A stretch of DNA of 64,000 nt from Anaerolineae bacterium. Its GTDB lineage: Bacteria > Chloroflexota > Anaerolineae > Aggregatilineales > UBA2796. The stretch spans positions 62,001-126,000 of the forward strand of contig JAHBVJ010000009.1 of assembly GCA_019637615.1 (NCBI GenBank), read 5' to 3'. The notes under the pieces were generated by a model. That model was given only the letters and a program-made list of their open reading frames with translations, searched no databases and was not told the DNA's origin. Shown in pieces: positions 9,212 to 17,980 of the stretch (positions within the stretch are counted from its first letter, which is position 1; the number at the start of each line of letters is the position of its first letter). The translations under genes were made by a program, and so were the position numbers.

Positions 9212-10030
9212 ATGACAACTTATTTCACAAGCTTGGATACAAACAATGGCGTTAACAATCTGAATGCCAATCCCTGCAAATTGCTCGATTTTCAACTGAT
9301 CGAGCTGCAAGATGGTCAAACTCACCACGCCAATACCGGTGACCGCGAAGTGCTGGCAGTTATCCTCGGCGGCAAGGCCACCATTCAGGCGGGCGATGAG
9401 TGCTTCGAGAATGTCGGCGGGCGTGCCAGCGTCTTCACTGGTAAGCCGCACAGCGTCTATATCCCATGCCAAACCGAGTTCACGCTGACAGGCGTTGGCG
9501 CGGTCGAGATCGGGCTGTGCTCCGCGCCGAGCGACCTCGCTACCAAACCCTACCTGATCTCGCCGGAACAGGTGCCGTCAGGCAAATGGGGCGCGGCGAA
9601 CTTCTCCCGCAATTTCCATCAGATTCTGGTCGAGTCCGTGCAGCCGCAGTTCGCCGCCAAGCGCCTGATCGCGGGCGAGACATACACACCATCCGGCAAT
9701 TGGAGCACTTACCCACCGCACAAGCACGAAGTGGATAACCTGCCCACTGAAGCCTTCCACGAAGAAATGTACTTCTTCAAGGTTGATCCGGCGGATGGGT
9801 TCGGGATCGCGCGCTTCCATAACGACGAGATCGAGGTCAACTTCACCGTGCGCAACAACACGATCCTGATGGTGCCGAACGGCTTCCATACCGTCGCCAG
9901 CGCGCCGGGTTACACGACTTATTATCTGTGGTTCTTGGCAGGCAATCATCGGACGCAGGCGGTACTCAACGATCCCGTCACAGGCTGGGTCGCTGATCTG
10001 GTGCCGTCGCTCCGTAAAGTAGGGTTATGA
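9212..10030 (+). CDS. KduI/IolB family isomerase, 5-deoxyglucuronate isomerase-like
   Basis: Two adjacent ATGs (9209, 9212) follow GGGAG. The second has the better spacing (6 nt) and gives 272 residues. The double-cupin sequence resembles IolB: SGKWGAANFSRNFHQI, then the metal-binding block YPPHKHEVDNLPTEAFHEEM and the late NGFHTVASAPGYTTYYLWFL. IolB converts 5-deoxyglucuronate in inositol catabolism, and the related KduI isomerises 4-deoxy-L-threo-5-hexosulose uronate from GH88/lyase action. No other inositol gene is visible, while a KduD-like gene follows after 3 bp, so the KduI reaction is the likelier role here. The substrate remains an inference. Confidence 0.85.
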   Translation: MTTYFTSLDTNNGVNNLNANPCKLLDFQLIELQDGQTHHANTGDREVLAVILGGKATIQAGDECFENVGGRASVFTGKPHSVYIPCQTEFTLTGVGAVEIGLCSAPSDLATKPYLISPEQVPSGKWGAANFSRNFHQILVESVQPQFAAKRLIAGETYTPSGNWSTYPPHKHEVDNLPTEAFHEEMYFFKVDPADGFGIARFHNDEIEVNFTVRNNTILMVPNGFHTVASAPGYTTYYLWFLAGNHRTQAVLNDPVTGWVADLVPSLRKVGL

Positions 10031-10033
10031 ACC

Positions 10034-10801
10034 TTGTCCACCCTCGACCTATTTAAATTAGATGGAAAGATCGCGATGGTCACCGGCGCGAGCAAAGGTT
10101 TAGGGCAGGCACTCGCGCTTGCCCTTGCCGAAGCTGGCGCGGGGATCGTGAGCGTGAGCCGCTCCCCGGATGGCACGACCGCAGAGCAGGTCACCGCGTT
10201 GGGACAGTGTTACCACGCGCTGGAACTCGATCTGCGCAAAGCAACACCAGCCGATCTGGAAGCAACCGTGCAGCGCGCCGTCGAGCTGGCGGGACGGCTG
10301 GACATCCTCGTGAATAACGCCGGTGTGATTATGCGCACACCAGCGCTTGACTATCCCGAAGCCGATTGGGACACACTGCTTCAGGTGGATTTGAAAGCCG
10401 TCTTTTTCCTCTCGCAAGCAGCGGGGCGCTACATGGCGCAGCATGACGGCGGCAAGATCATCAACGTGGCTTCGCTATTGAGCTATCAGGGCGGCATCCT
10501 CGTCCCCGCCTACAGCGCGGCTAAACACGGCGTCTTAGGGCTGACCAAGGCGCTGGCGAATGAATGGGCAGCCAAAAAGATCAACGTCAATGCCATCGCT
10601 CCCGGCTACATGGAAACCGACGTAACCGTCCCGCTGCGTGCCGACCCTGACCGCAATCAGGCTATCCTCAGCCGGATTCCAGCGGGCTATTGGGGACAGC
10701 CTTCCGACTTGAAAGGCGCGGTCGTGTTTTTGGCCTCGGACGCCGCGAAGTACGTTCACGGTACGACGATCGATGTCGATGGCGGGTGGATGGCGCGTTA
10801 A
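10034..10801 (+). CDS. SDR dehydrogenase, 2-deoxy-D-gluconate 3-dehydrogenase (KduD)-like
   Basis: The 255-residue classical short-chain dehydrogenase starts at a TTG three bases after the isomerase stop. The reading MSTLDLFKLDGKIAMVTGAS is typical of KduD. It has the cofactor motif TGASKGLG, NNAG, a serine near NVASLLSYQGG and YSAAKHG as catalytic Tyr/Lys. KduD reduces 3-deoxy-D-glycero-2,5-hexodiulosonate to 2-keto-3-deoxygluconate, the step after KduI. Direct coupling to the KduI/IolB-like gene supports this. A general SDR with another substrate is the alternative. Kinase and aldolase for the last steps are not in the window. Confidence 0.82.
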   Translation: MSTLDLFKLDGKIAMVTGASKGLGQALALALAEAGAGIVSVSRSPDGTTAEQVTALGQCYHALELDLRKATPADLEATVQRAVELAGRLDILVNNAGVIMRTPALDYPEADWDTLLQVDLKAVFFLSQAAGRYMAQHDGGKIINVASLLSYQGGILVPAYSAAKHGVLGLTKALANEWAAKKINVNAIAPGYMETDVTVPLRADPDRNQAILSRIPAGYWGQPSDLKGAVVFLASDAAKYVHGTTIDVDGGWMAR

Positions 10802-10826
10802 CACCTACTTACTGATTGGAATCATC

Positions 10827-12716
10827 ATGCTCTCTCAACGTTTTACCAAAGATAATCTAAAGTTAGTTTCACAAGCCGACTGGAAGCCGTATCCTGCCGC
10901 CACTGACCGTCCCGCGTGGGAAGCACTGCCCGCCGATCTGCGTGCTGCGCTGATCGCGAATGGCGAGGCGGCCTTGCAAGTCGCATGGCAACCGCTGCTG
11001 GCGACCCGTTTCTTAGAATATGCGCGCATCGGCAACCGCAGCTACTACGAAGCCGAGAACTTCGGACGGCGCAACAAGCTGATCGCACTGGCGCTGGCGG
11101 AGTGCGTGGAAGGCAAAGGCCGTTTCATGGACGAGGTCGTCAACGGGCTGTGGCTGATCTGCGAGGAAACCTACTGGGGTTTGCCCGCACACTTGCACCT
11201 TCAGCACAGCGGCCCCGGCCTGCCAGACGCCGCTGAACCTACCGTCGATCTGTTCGCCGCCGAGACCGCCGCCGCCCTCGCCTACATCGATTATTTGCTG
11301 GCGGACGCGTTGGAGTCGGTATCGCCGCTGATCCGCCCACGTATTGCGATGGAAATTGACCGCCGCATCCTGACGCCGAACTTGGAGCGCGAAGATTTCG
11401 GCTGGATGGGCTTTCACAGTGAAAGTCGTCCTAACAACTGGAATCCGTGGGTCAACTCTAACTGGTTGGCTTGTCTGCTGTTCATCGAGCGCGATCCTGC
11501 GCGGCGGGCTGCTTCGGTTGACAAGATCATGCGCAGCCTCGATAAATTCATCGATCCGTATCCCACCGATGGCGGCTGCGACGAAGGCCCCGGCTACTGG
11601 ATGCGCGCGGCGGCGTCGCTGTACGAATGCCTTGAACTGCTGGATCGCGGCACAAACGGGCAGGTCAACGTGTTCAACGAGCCGTTGATCCAAGAGATGG
11701 GTCGCTTCGTGTACCGCGTACATATCGATAACACCTACTACATCAACTTTGCCGACGCATCCGGCACGGTAGTACCCGAATCGACGCTCATCTACCAGTA
11801 CGGCAAGGCGATTGGCGACCCCGCCATGATGGCTTTCGGCGCGTGGGCAGCCAAGCACTCGGAAAATGGTGGCGCTGGCGGCTGGGGACGCCCGATAGAA
11901 AGCCCGATGCGCTGGCTGCGTACCATCTTCAGCGCGGCTGAGATCGCACAGGCCGACGCCTATCCACCACAGCCGCGTGATGTCTATTTGCCCGTGATCG
12001 AAGTCATGGTCGCGCGCGATCAGGAACGATCGACGCGCGGGTTGTATGTCGCCGCCAAAGGCGGGCATAACAATGAGAGCCACAATCACAACGACATTGG
12101 CGAATTCGTCGTCTATCGCGATGGACTGCCGCTGCTGATCGATGCAGGCGTGGAGACATACAGCCGCAAAACATTTAGTCCGCAGCGCTACGAAATCTGG
12201 ACGATGCAGTCGGCTTACCACAGCTTGCCGACGATTGACGGCGTACAGCAGTCTCCCGGCGTCGAATTCGCGGCGCGCAATGTGTCGTATCAGGCGGAGG
12301 CGGATCACGCGGCCTTCTCGCTGGACATCGCGGGCGCGTACCCGATGGAAGCTGGCATCAAGCGCTGGCAGCGCACCGTGCGTTTGGATCGCGGGCACGC
12401 CGTCACCGTCGAAGATGACTATGAACTCAACCATACGCCGACGAGCCTTGTGCTCAGTCTGCTGACGGCTAGTCAGGTGTCGCTGGCGACGGCGGGCGAA
12501 ATCCGCCTCACGAGCGCCGATCTGCCAGATGGACGCGTGGCGGGCAGCGGTGTGATCCGCTACGACGCGGGGCGCTTCACCGCCTCGGTAGAGACCATCG
12601 AGATCACCGACGGGCGCATGGTGCGTACATGGGGCGGGCGCGTGTACCGCATCCTGCTGACCGCGAAAACACCTACCGCACAAGATCGCTGGAAGATCGA
12701 GATTCGCGAAGCATAA
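10827..12716 (+). CDS. heparinase II/III-like protein, candidate polysaccharide lyase
   Basis: The start is the ATG at 10827 after a GGAA motif. Upstream in-frame codons lie in the preceding gene. The 629-residue protein has an alpha/alpha toroid half, with WVNSNWLACLLFIERDP and GCDEGPGYWMRAAASLYE. A C-terminal beta-sandwich contains the heparinase II/III signature around ESHNHNDIGEFVVYRDGLPL and LIDAGVETYSRKTF. Enzymes of this fold eliminate uronate linkages and leave unsaturated ends, the substrate of the GH88 enzyme encoded next. No signal peptide is visible, so action on imported oligosaccharides in the cytoplasm is inferred. The exact polysaccharide lyase family cannot be fixed by eye. 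Confidence 0.85.
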   Translation: MLSQRFTKDNLKLVSQADWKPYPAATDRPAWEALPADLRAALIANGEAALQVAWQPLLATRFLEYARIGNRSYYEAENFGRRNKLIALALAECVEGKGRFMDEVVNGLWLICEETYWGLPAHLHLQHSGPGLPDAAEPTVDLFAAETAAALAYIDYLLADALESVSPLIRPRIAMEIDRRILTPNLEREDFGWMGFHSESRPNNWNPWVNSNWLACLLFIERDPARRAASVDKIMRSLDKFIDPYPTDGGCDEGPGYWMRAAASLYECLELLDRGTNGQVNVFNEPLIQEMGRFVYRVHIDNTYYINFADASGTVVPESTLIYQYGKAIGDPAMMAFGAWAAKHSENGGAGGWGRPIESPMRWLRTIFSAAEIAQADAYPPQPRDVYLPVIEVMVARDQERSTRGLYVAAKGGHNNESHNHNDIGEFVVYRDGLPLLIDAGVETYSRKTFSPQRYEIWTMQSAYHSLPTIDGVQQSPGVEFAARNVSYQAEADHAAFSLDIAGAYPMEAGIKRWQRTVRLDRGHAVTVEDDYELNHTPTSLVLSLLTASQVSLATAGEIRLTSADLPDGRVAGSGVIRYDAGRFTASVETIEITDGRMVRTWGGRVYRILLTAKTPTAQDRWKIEIREA

Positions 12717-12724
12717 GTTAGATC

Positions 12725-12754
12725 GGTCGCCAGCTATTCCCATCGTTGGCGACC
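12725..12754 (+). promoter_or_regulatory. intercistronic stem-loop between lyase and GH88 genes
   Basis: GGTCGCCA (12725-12732) pairs with TGGCGACC (12747-12754) around a 14-nt loop, with no U-run behind it. It sits in the 79-bp gap and probably affects mRNA stability within the operon rather than ending transcription. Confidence 0.45.
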
Positions 12755-12795
12755 ACTTTGTATAGAAGACACCATTATTTGAGGACACTCCATTC

Positions 12796-13929
12796 ATGCA
12801 AGACATCTCTATCGAAGCGACCTTGCAGCAAGCCATTGAACAGGTGCGGATCAACATCCCGCGCTTTGGTGACCAATACCCGCATAACGGTGATGGCAAA
12901 GTTTACGTGCTGCGCGATAACGACCATTGGATGACCTCGTTCTGGGTTGGCGAATTGTGGCTATCCTATGCCATCTCGCAAGATGAAACCTTCCGCCGCG
13001 AAGCCGAACGCCGCCTCCCTAGCTTCGAATATCGGCTGACGCATCGCATCCACGAGGATCATGACCTCGGCTTTCTGTACACGCTCAGTGCGCGGGCGGA
13101 ATGGCAGTTGACGCATGATCCGGTCGCGCGGCAGCTTGCCATCACCGCGGCGGATCACCTGATCGAACGGTTCCACCCGAAAGGCGAGTACATTCAGGCG
13201 TGGGGCGCGCTCAACGACCCCGTCGAGGGCGGGCGCATGATCGTGGACTGCCTGATGAACCTGCCGCTGCTGTTCTGGGCAAGCCACGAAACCGGCGACC
13301 CGAAATATGCCGAGATCGCTGCAAAACACGCCCGTACCACACGGCGTTATCAGGTGCGCGAGGGCGATACGACCTACCATACCTTCTTCTTCAATCAGGA
13401 CACGGGCGAACCGATCGGCGGCAAAACCGCGCAGGGCTACGCTGACGACTCGCTGTGGACACGCGGGCAAGCGTGGGCGATCTACGGCTTCGCGCTGGCA
13501 GCGGAATGGATGAACGACCGCGAGATGCTGGATACCTCGATCCGGCTGGCGGAACGCTTCTGGGCAGAACTGAGCAGTGATCTCGTCCCGCTGTGGGACT
13601 TCCGCGTGCCGCCCGATGGCCCGCAAAAGCGCGATAGCTCGGCAGGCGCGATCACGGCGTGCGGGATGTTCAAGCTGGCGACGCTGGTGAGCGATTCCGC
13701 GCTGGCGGCTTCGTTCAGGGAACGCGCCGAGAAGCTCACGCTGCGCCTGACGGAAGCCTGTTTCGAAACCGCGCCGGACGCTCAGGGTTTGCTGCGCGAC
13801 TCCAGCTACAACGTCAAGAATGGCAACGCGGTCGAGCAGTTCATGCCCTTTGGCGATTACTACTATCTTGAAAGTCTAGTCACGATGGCTGGTAAGCCCA
13901 TCGATTTTTGGGGCAAAGCCAGCCTGTGA
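12796..13929 (+). CDS. GH88 unsaturated glucuronyl hydrolase
   Basis: The 377-residue protein matches the usual GH88 length and alpha6/alpha6-barrel pattern. The two aspartates needed for hydration of the unsaturated uronate are present: D90 in HDLGFLY and D151 in MIVDCLMNLPLLFW, matching D88 and D149 of the Bacillus enzyme. Also visible are GYADDSLWTRGQAWAIYG and the late RDSSYNVKNGNAVEQFMPFG. The enzyme releases the unsaturated uronate from oligosaccharides produced by lyases. That product rearranges to the substrate of a KduI-type isomerase, which is encoded 2.8 kb upstream. No signal peptide is seen, so it should be cytoplasmic. Confidence 0.93.
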   Translation: MQDISIEATLQQAIEQVRINIPRFGDQYPHNGDGKVYVLRDNDHWMTSFWVGELWLSYAISQDETFRREAERRLPSFEYRLTHRIHEDHDLGFLYTLSARAEWQLTHDPVARQLAITAADHLIERFHPKGEYIQAWGALNDPVEGGRMIVDCLMNLPLLFWASHETGDPKYAEIAAKHARTTRRYQVREGDTTYHTFFFNQDTGEPIGGKTAQGYADDSLWTRGQAWAIYGFALAAEWMNDREMLDTSIRLAERFWAELSSDLVPLWDFRVPPDGPQKRDSSAGAITACGMFKLATLVSDSALAASFRERAEKLTLRLTEACFETAPDAQGLLRDSSYNVKNGNAVEQFMPFGDYYYLESLVTMAGKPIDFWGKASL

Positions 13930-13971
13930 CACAGTGCTGACGGCCTCATTCTCACAAGGATCGTTGTTTCT

Positions 13972-15756
13972 ATGCTATATCCACAAAACAGCAGTACGCG
14001 TCAGATGACTGACCTTTCCGGCTTCTGGCGCATCCAGTTCGACCCCGATAACACGGGTGCTTGGCAAGCGGGCTTCGACGGCGGCGACGTGATTGCCGTG
14101 CCCGCCAGTTGGAACGACCAGATCAACGAACGGCGCGATTATCTCGGCACGGCGTGGTACCAGACCACCTTCGCGCTGCCGTGGGGCTGGCGCGGGCAGC
14201 GGATTTATGTGCGTTTCAACTCGGTCAACTACCTCGCGGAGGTATGGCTGAACGGGGAGCGCCTCGGTGAGCACGAAGGCGGGCATTTGCCGTTTGCCTT
14301 CGACATCACCGAGCGTGTGCGCGACGACGGTAACGTGCTGGTCGTGCGCGTCAACGGCGAAATGAAGCCGGATCACGTGCCGCCGGGTGGCTTGGCGGGG
14401 CAAGCGGGCGTGACCTTCGGACGCGCGGATTTCCCCGATACCAATTTCGACTTCTTCCCCTTCTGCGGGATACAGCGCCCCGTGCTGCTGTACACCATGC
14501 CGCCGGAAGCGATCACCGACATCAGCGTGGTCACGACCATTGACGGCACTGACGGAGTCGTGAATGTCAAGACCACGCACACGGCGGGCGCGGGATTGAG
14601 CACGCGCATGACGCTGCAAGGGCACGGCGCGAACGTAACCACCGACAGTGAATCGGGCGAGGCGAGGCTGACCGTGCCTAACGCCGCGCTGTGGTCGCCC
14701 GACGCACCGACTCTGTATCAGCTCGGCGTGGAACTGGTGCGCGGCGGCACGGTGGTGGATCGCTATACGCTCAACATTGGCATCCGCACCATCGCCGTGG
14801 ATGGAGATCGGCTGCTGCTGAACGGCGCACCGATCAAGCTGCTTGGCTTCGGGCGGCACGAGGATTTCCCCGTCATCGGCAAAGGGATGCTGCCCGCGCT
14901 GATCGTCAAAGATTACGGCTTGATGCGCTGGATCGGCGCGAACTCGTTCCGCACGACGCACTATCCGTATTCCGAGCAGATGATGGAACTGGCGGATCAG
15001 CTCGGCTTCTTGATCATCGATGAGACACCAGCGGTCGGCCTGTTCTTCGCGGAACCGGGGCTGGTGCGCCGGAACGAAGTGTGCAAGCAGTACATCCGCG
15101 AGATGATCGACCGCGACAAGAACCATCCGAGCGTGATCATGTGGTCGCTGGCGAATGAGCCGCATACCGCCAAACAGGACGCCCGCGATACGTACTATGG
15201 CAAGGATTTCACCGTGGTCGAGCATCCGAGCCGCGAAGCAGCCGTTAGTTCGTTCAAGGAGCAGGCCGACCTCGCGCATCAGCTCGACCCAACCCGCCCG
15301 CTGACCATCGTCAGCCACGAGGGCGCGACGGAAGAAGCGTGGCAGTTCGTGGAAGTCAAGTCGCTCAACCGCTACAACGGCTGGTATACGCAGTCCGGTC
15401 AAATTGAGGTGGGTGTACAGCGGCTGTCCCGCGAGATCGACCTGATCCACGAGCGCTACCCCGGCCCATTCATCCTGACCGAATTCGGCACCGACACGAT
15501 CCCCGGTCATCACGCCGAACCGCCGGAGATGTTCAGCGAGGAGTATCAGGCCGAATTCCTTGCCAAATACATCGCCATGCTGGACAGCAAGCCGTTCGTG
15601 GTCGGGCAGCACATCTGGAATCTGTGCGACTTCAAGACCTCGCAGGGCGTGATCCGCGCGAATTCGTACAACCACAAGGGCGTGTTCACGCGCGACCGCC
15701 GTCCCAAGCTGGCTGCGCACCGCGTGCGCGAAATCTGGCGGGGCAAGCGCGGTTAG
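13972..15756 (+). CDS. GH2 beta-glucuronidase
   Basis: The 594-residue protein is close to the 603 residues of E. coli UidA and has the same domain order: jelly roll (about 10-175), immunoglobulin-like (about 178-275) and TIM barrel. E396 in WSLANEP is the acid/base and E504 in FILTEFG the nucleophile. The N-x-K motif that recognises the glucuronate carboxylate in beta-glucuronidases is present as N567-H568-K569, followed by GVFTRDRRPK. It lacks a signal peptide. Next to GH88 and lyase genes, it would remove saturated glucuronate from imported oligosaccharides. Confidence 0.93.
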   Translation: MLYPQNSSTRQMTDLSGFWRIQFDPDNTGAWQAGFDGGDVIAVPASWNDQINERRDYLGTAWYQTTFALPWGWRGQRIYVRFNSVNYLAEVWLNGERLGEHEGGHLPFAFDITERVRDDGNVLVVRVNGEMKPDHVPPGGLAGQAGVTFGRADFPDTNFDFFPFCGIQRPVLLYTMPPEAITDISVVTTIDGTDGVVNVKTTHTAGAGLSTRMTLQGHGANVTTDSESGEARLTVPNAALWSPDAPTLYQLGVELVRGGTVVDRYTLNIGIRTIAVDGDRLLLNGAPIKLLGFGRHEDFPVIGKGMLPALIVKDYGLMRWIGANSFRTTHYPYSEQMMELADQLGFLIIDETPAVGLFFAEPGLVRRNEVCKQYIREMIDRDKNHPSVIMWSLANEPHTAKQDARDTYYGKDFTVVEHPSREAAVSSFKEQADLAHQLDPTRPLTIVSHEGATEEAWQFVEVKSLNRYNGWYTQSGQIEVGVQRLSREIDLIHERYPGPFILTEFGTDTIPGHHAEPPEMFSEEYQAEFLAKYIAMLDSKPFVVGQHIWNLCDFKTSQGVIRANSYNHKGVFTRDRRPKLAAHRVREIWRGKRG

Positions 15757-15885
15757 CGACTGCGGCGAGCGAACATGGTGACTTGAAAGACGATGGTCAC
15801 CGCTCTCGAAACTGAGCGAAAACAGGGTATCATCAACCTGAGATTGGATACTCTGTTTTTGATTCCACTGAGTAGAGAGCCTTTT

Positions 15886-16614
15886 ATGACCTCCTTTAGC
15901 GAACAAACTATTCTCGTGACGGGCGCGGCATCCGGCTTGGGCGCGGCTATCGTCGGGCGTTTTGTCGAGCGTGGCGCGAAGGTGATCGCGCTGGACATCG
16001 ACGCTGATCGGTTGGCACAAGTACACGCGGGCGTGATCGGCAAGATCGAGCCGCTGGTGTGTGACGTGACCAACGTGGAAGCGGTGGAAGCGGCGCTCAA
16101 AGATCGCAAGATCGACGTGCTGATCAACTGCGCGGGCATCACGGGCACCACCAACGTCAAGAGCTACGAAGTCGATCCGAAGAATGTCGAGCTGGTGTTC
16201 AAAGTGAACTTCTTCGGGAGCTACTACACCTCGCGCGCCGTGCTGCCGGGGATGGTGGCGCGGGGCTACGGGCGTGTGCTGCATATCGCGTCGATCTCCG
16301 GCAAGGAAGGCAATGCCGGGATGCTGGCGTATTCGTCCTCGAAAGCGGCGGTGATCGGCATGACCAAGGTGCAGGGCAAAGAGGTGGCAGGGACGGGCGT
16401 CACCGTCAATGCCATCGCGCCCGCCGTGATCATGACGCCGCTGGTGGAAGCCATGCCGCCCGCGCAGGTCAAGTACATGACTGACAAAATCCCGATGGCG
16501 CGTCCCGGCTCGATGGATGAACTCACGGCGATGGTCGAATTCATCGTATCGCCGGAGAACAGCTTCACTACGGCCTTCACCTTCGATCTCAGCGGCGGAC
16601 GCGCGACGTACTAG
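15886..16614 (+). CDS. SDR family oxidoreductase
   Basis: The start is the ATG at 15886 after AGAGAG. A longer in-frame start at 15793 has no support. The 242-residue classical SDR shows TGAASGLG for cofactor binding, NCAG, IASISGKEG with the catalytic serine, and YSSSKAA as the Tyr/Lys pair. It is the last gene of the uronate locus, 129 bp after the glucuronidase gene. A role in reducing a keto-uronate or oxidising a released sugar is plausible, but the sequence does not fix the substrate. Confidence 0.85.
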   Translation: MTSFSEQTILVTGAASGLGAAIVGRFVERGAKVIALDIDADRLAQVHAGVIGKIEPLVCDVTNVEAVEAALKDRKIDVLINCAGITGTTNVKSYEVDPKNVELVFKVNFFGSYYTSRAVLPGMVARGYGRVLHIASISGKEGNAGMLAYSSSKAAVIGMTKVQGKEVAGTGVTVNAIAPAVIMTPLVEAMPPAQVKYMTDKIPMARPGSMDELTAMVEFIVSPENSFTTAFTFDLSGGRATY

Positions 16615-16647
16615 CCCGTCGCGGCGGTTCACTCCGTACCCTTCACA

Positions 16648-16674
16648 CTCCCGCTGCACATCAGGCGGCGGGAG
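16648..16674 (+). terminator. stem-loop at the end of the uronate locus
   Basis: CTCCCGC (16648-16654) pairs with GCGGGAG (16668-16674) around 13 nt. It lies 34 bp past the SDR stop. No U-run follows, so termination here is only probable. Confidence 0.45.
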
Positions 16675-16935
16675 ATGCTCCTCTTGCACATCCTTGTGCC
16701 CAAACGGCGACTTAGCAGCGAGACACGGTAAGCTCGATGGCTGACGGGCCGAATGATCCCTACAATGATCCCATGTTGAGGAGAGGAAAGGGATCATCCG
16801 CGAAGAAGTGCTGAGTGTCGCGTACTGAGTGCTAAGTGAAGACGATGGGCGGTGTAAGACGCGGTGAGGGGACGGTGAAAGGAAGGTGATTGAACGGGGC
16901 ATTGATTGACTTTCCTCGCTTGATGGATGATGAAG

Positions 16936-17041
16936 CCCTGTTAACCCTGTTTTATCAGGGAAAAACTGGGAGAGACATTTTTACGCTCAGATGATCCGTC
17001 CTGAACCGAAAAAAACAGGGCTGGAAACAGGGTTAACAGGG
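16936..17041. repeat. 17-bp perfect inverted repeat in a gene-free stretch
   Basis: CCCTGTTAACCCTGTTT at 16936-16952 is repeated in inverse orientation at 17025-17041, separated by 72 bp. The gap 16675-17361 contains no gene I can support. Besides these repeats it holds two AATGATCCC copies (16752, 16763) with an inverse GGGATCAT (16791) and degenerate GTGCTGAGTG units near 16808. Confidence 0.7.
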
Positions 17042-17058
17042 AAAAACAGGGCTGGAAA
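17011..17058. repeat. 17-bp tandem-like direct repeat
   Basis: AAAAACAGGGCTGGAAA occurs at 17011-17027 and again at 17042-17058, a period of 31 bp. The copies flank and partly overlap the right arm of the inverted repeat. The whole patch is built from ACAGGG/CCCTGT units. Confidence 0.7.
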
Positions 17059-17361
17059 AATGCGGATTGATACAGGTTTCAGCTAACAAAGTTGGATATG
17101 ACACCACCGCACTCAAGGATGAGCGTCAATCAGCCATGATGAATAGTCTAGCATAGATAGAACTAAAAATCAATAGATAAAATGTTAGAAATTTGTAAAT
17201 GTTCTGAGGATTATTTCATTGCAGGATATTGTTCTGTATTAAAGTGACTAAAGCAGGTACATGTGTACAGCAAGCGACTCGTGAAAGTCGATCACTTCGG
17301 TTCCCCGAAATTTGGTACGTGATAGATACGTTCGGGCGCGGTTGATAGGGTACATCAGTGC

Positions 17362-17402
17362 TTGACTCGAAATCGATTTGGCGATATTCTAATGATAGAA
17401 TA
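17362..17402 (+). promoter_or_regulatory. PadR gene promoter with overlapping palindrome
   Basis: TTGACT (17362-17367), 17 bp, and TATTCT (17385-17390) form a sigma-70 type promoter. The -10 box is the left half of a perfect palindrome, TATTCTA-ATGA-TAGAATA (17385-17402). The PadR start is 20 bp further on. A repressor bound there would block the promoter, so autoregulation by the PadR protein is likely. Confidence 0.65.
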
Positions 17403-17422
17403 CTAAATAACTAGGATAGATT

Positions 17423-17980
17423 GTGACGAACGCGGAATTGGCGATTCTGGGCTTAGTGATCGAGAAGGCGCGGCACGGTTACGAGATCGAGCAGGTGATC
17501 GCGGCGCGGGATATGCGCGAATGGACAGAGATCGGATTTTCCTCGATCTACTATCTGCTCAAGAAGTTGCAGAAAAACGGATGGGTTCACAGCCGGATTG
17601 AAGCAGATCACCAGCAAGGCCCTGCGCGGACGGTATACGAAGCGACTCCAGATGGCTACGCGGCATGGCAGCAAGCGATGATGGACGTATTGACCACGCC
17701 GCGCCCGCATTATGATCCGTTCCAACTGGGATTAGCCAACCTGCCCGCGATCAGCCACGACGAGGCGGTGAACGCACTGTTGCAGCGCCGCGACACGTTG
17801 CAACAGACGTTGCAACACGTACACAGCCGCCGCGCTGAGGCACAACCTCACGCCCCGATGCACGTCGATGCCATGTTTGAACTCAGCGTCGTGATGCTGG
17901 AAGCCGAAATCAACTGGCTGACCAGTTTCATCGACCGTTTAGGCGAAGCACCGCAAGGAGATAGCCCTCATGCTCACTAA
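17423..17980 (+). CDS. PadR family transcriptional regulator
   Basis: The 185-residue protein starts at a GTG after AGGAT. Residues 1-80 form the PadR winged helix (AILGLVIEKARHGYEIEQVI, then SSIYYLLKKLQKNGWV and YEATPDGYAAWQQAM). The C-terminal half is helical and of the Vir_act_alpha_C type used for dimerisation. It overlaps the GyrI-like gene by 11 bp, a common pairing in which the second protein may sense a small molecule. The palindrome on its own promoter suggests autorepression. Confidence 0.9.
   Translation: MTNAELAILGLVIEKARHGYEIEQVIAARDMREWTEIGFSSIYYLLKKLQKNGWVHSRIEADHQQGPARTVYEATPDGYAAWQQAMMDVLTTPRPHYDPFQLGLANLPAISHDEAVNALLQRRDTLQQTLQHVHSRRAEAQPHAPMHVDAMFELSVVMLEAEINWLTSFIDRLGEAPQGDSPHAH

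Noticed and set aside
11013..12899. 628-codon minus-strand frame
   Set aside because: Antisense to the heparinase-like gene, with no domain signature and atypical composition.
13975..16902. 975-codon open frame on the minus strand
   Set aside because: It lies opposite the GH2 and SDR genes, whose catalytic motifs are intact. Its composition is that of a shadow frame in G+C-rich coding DNA.
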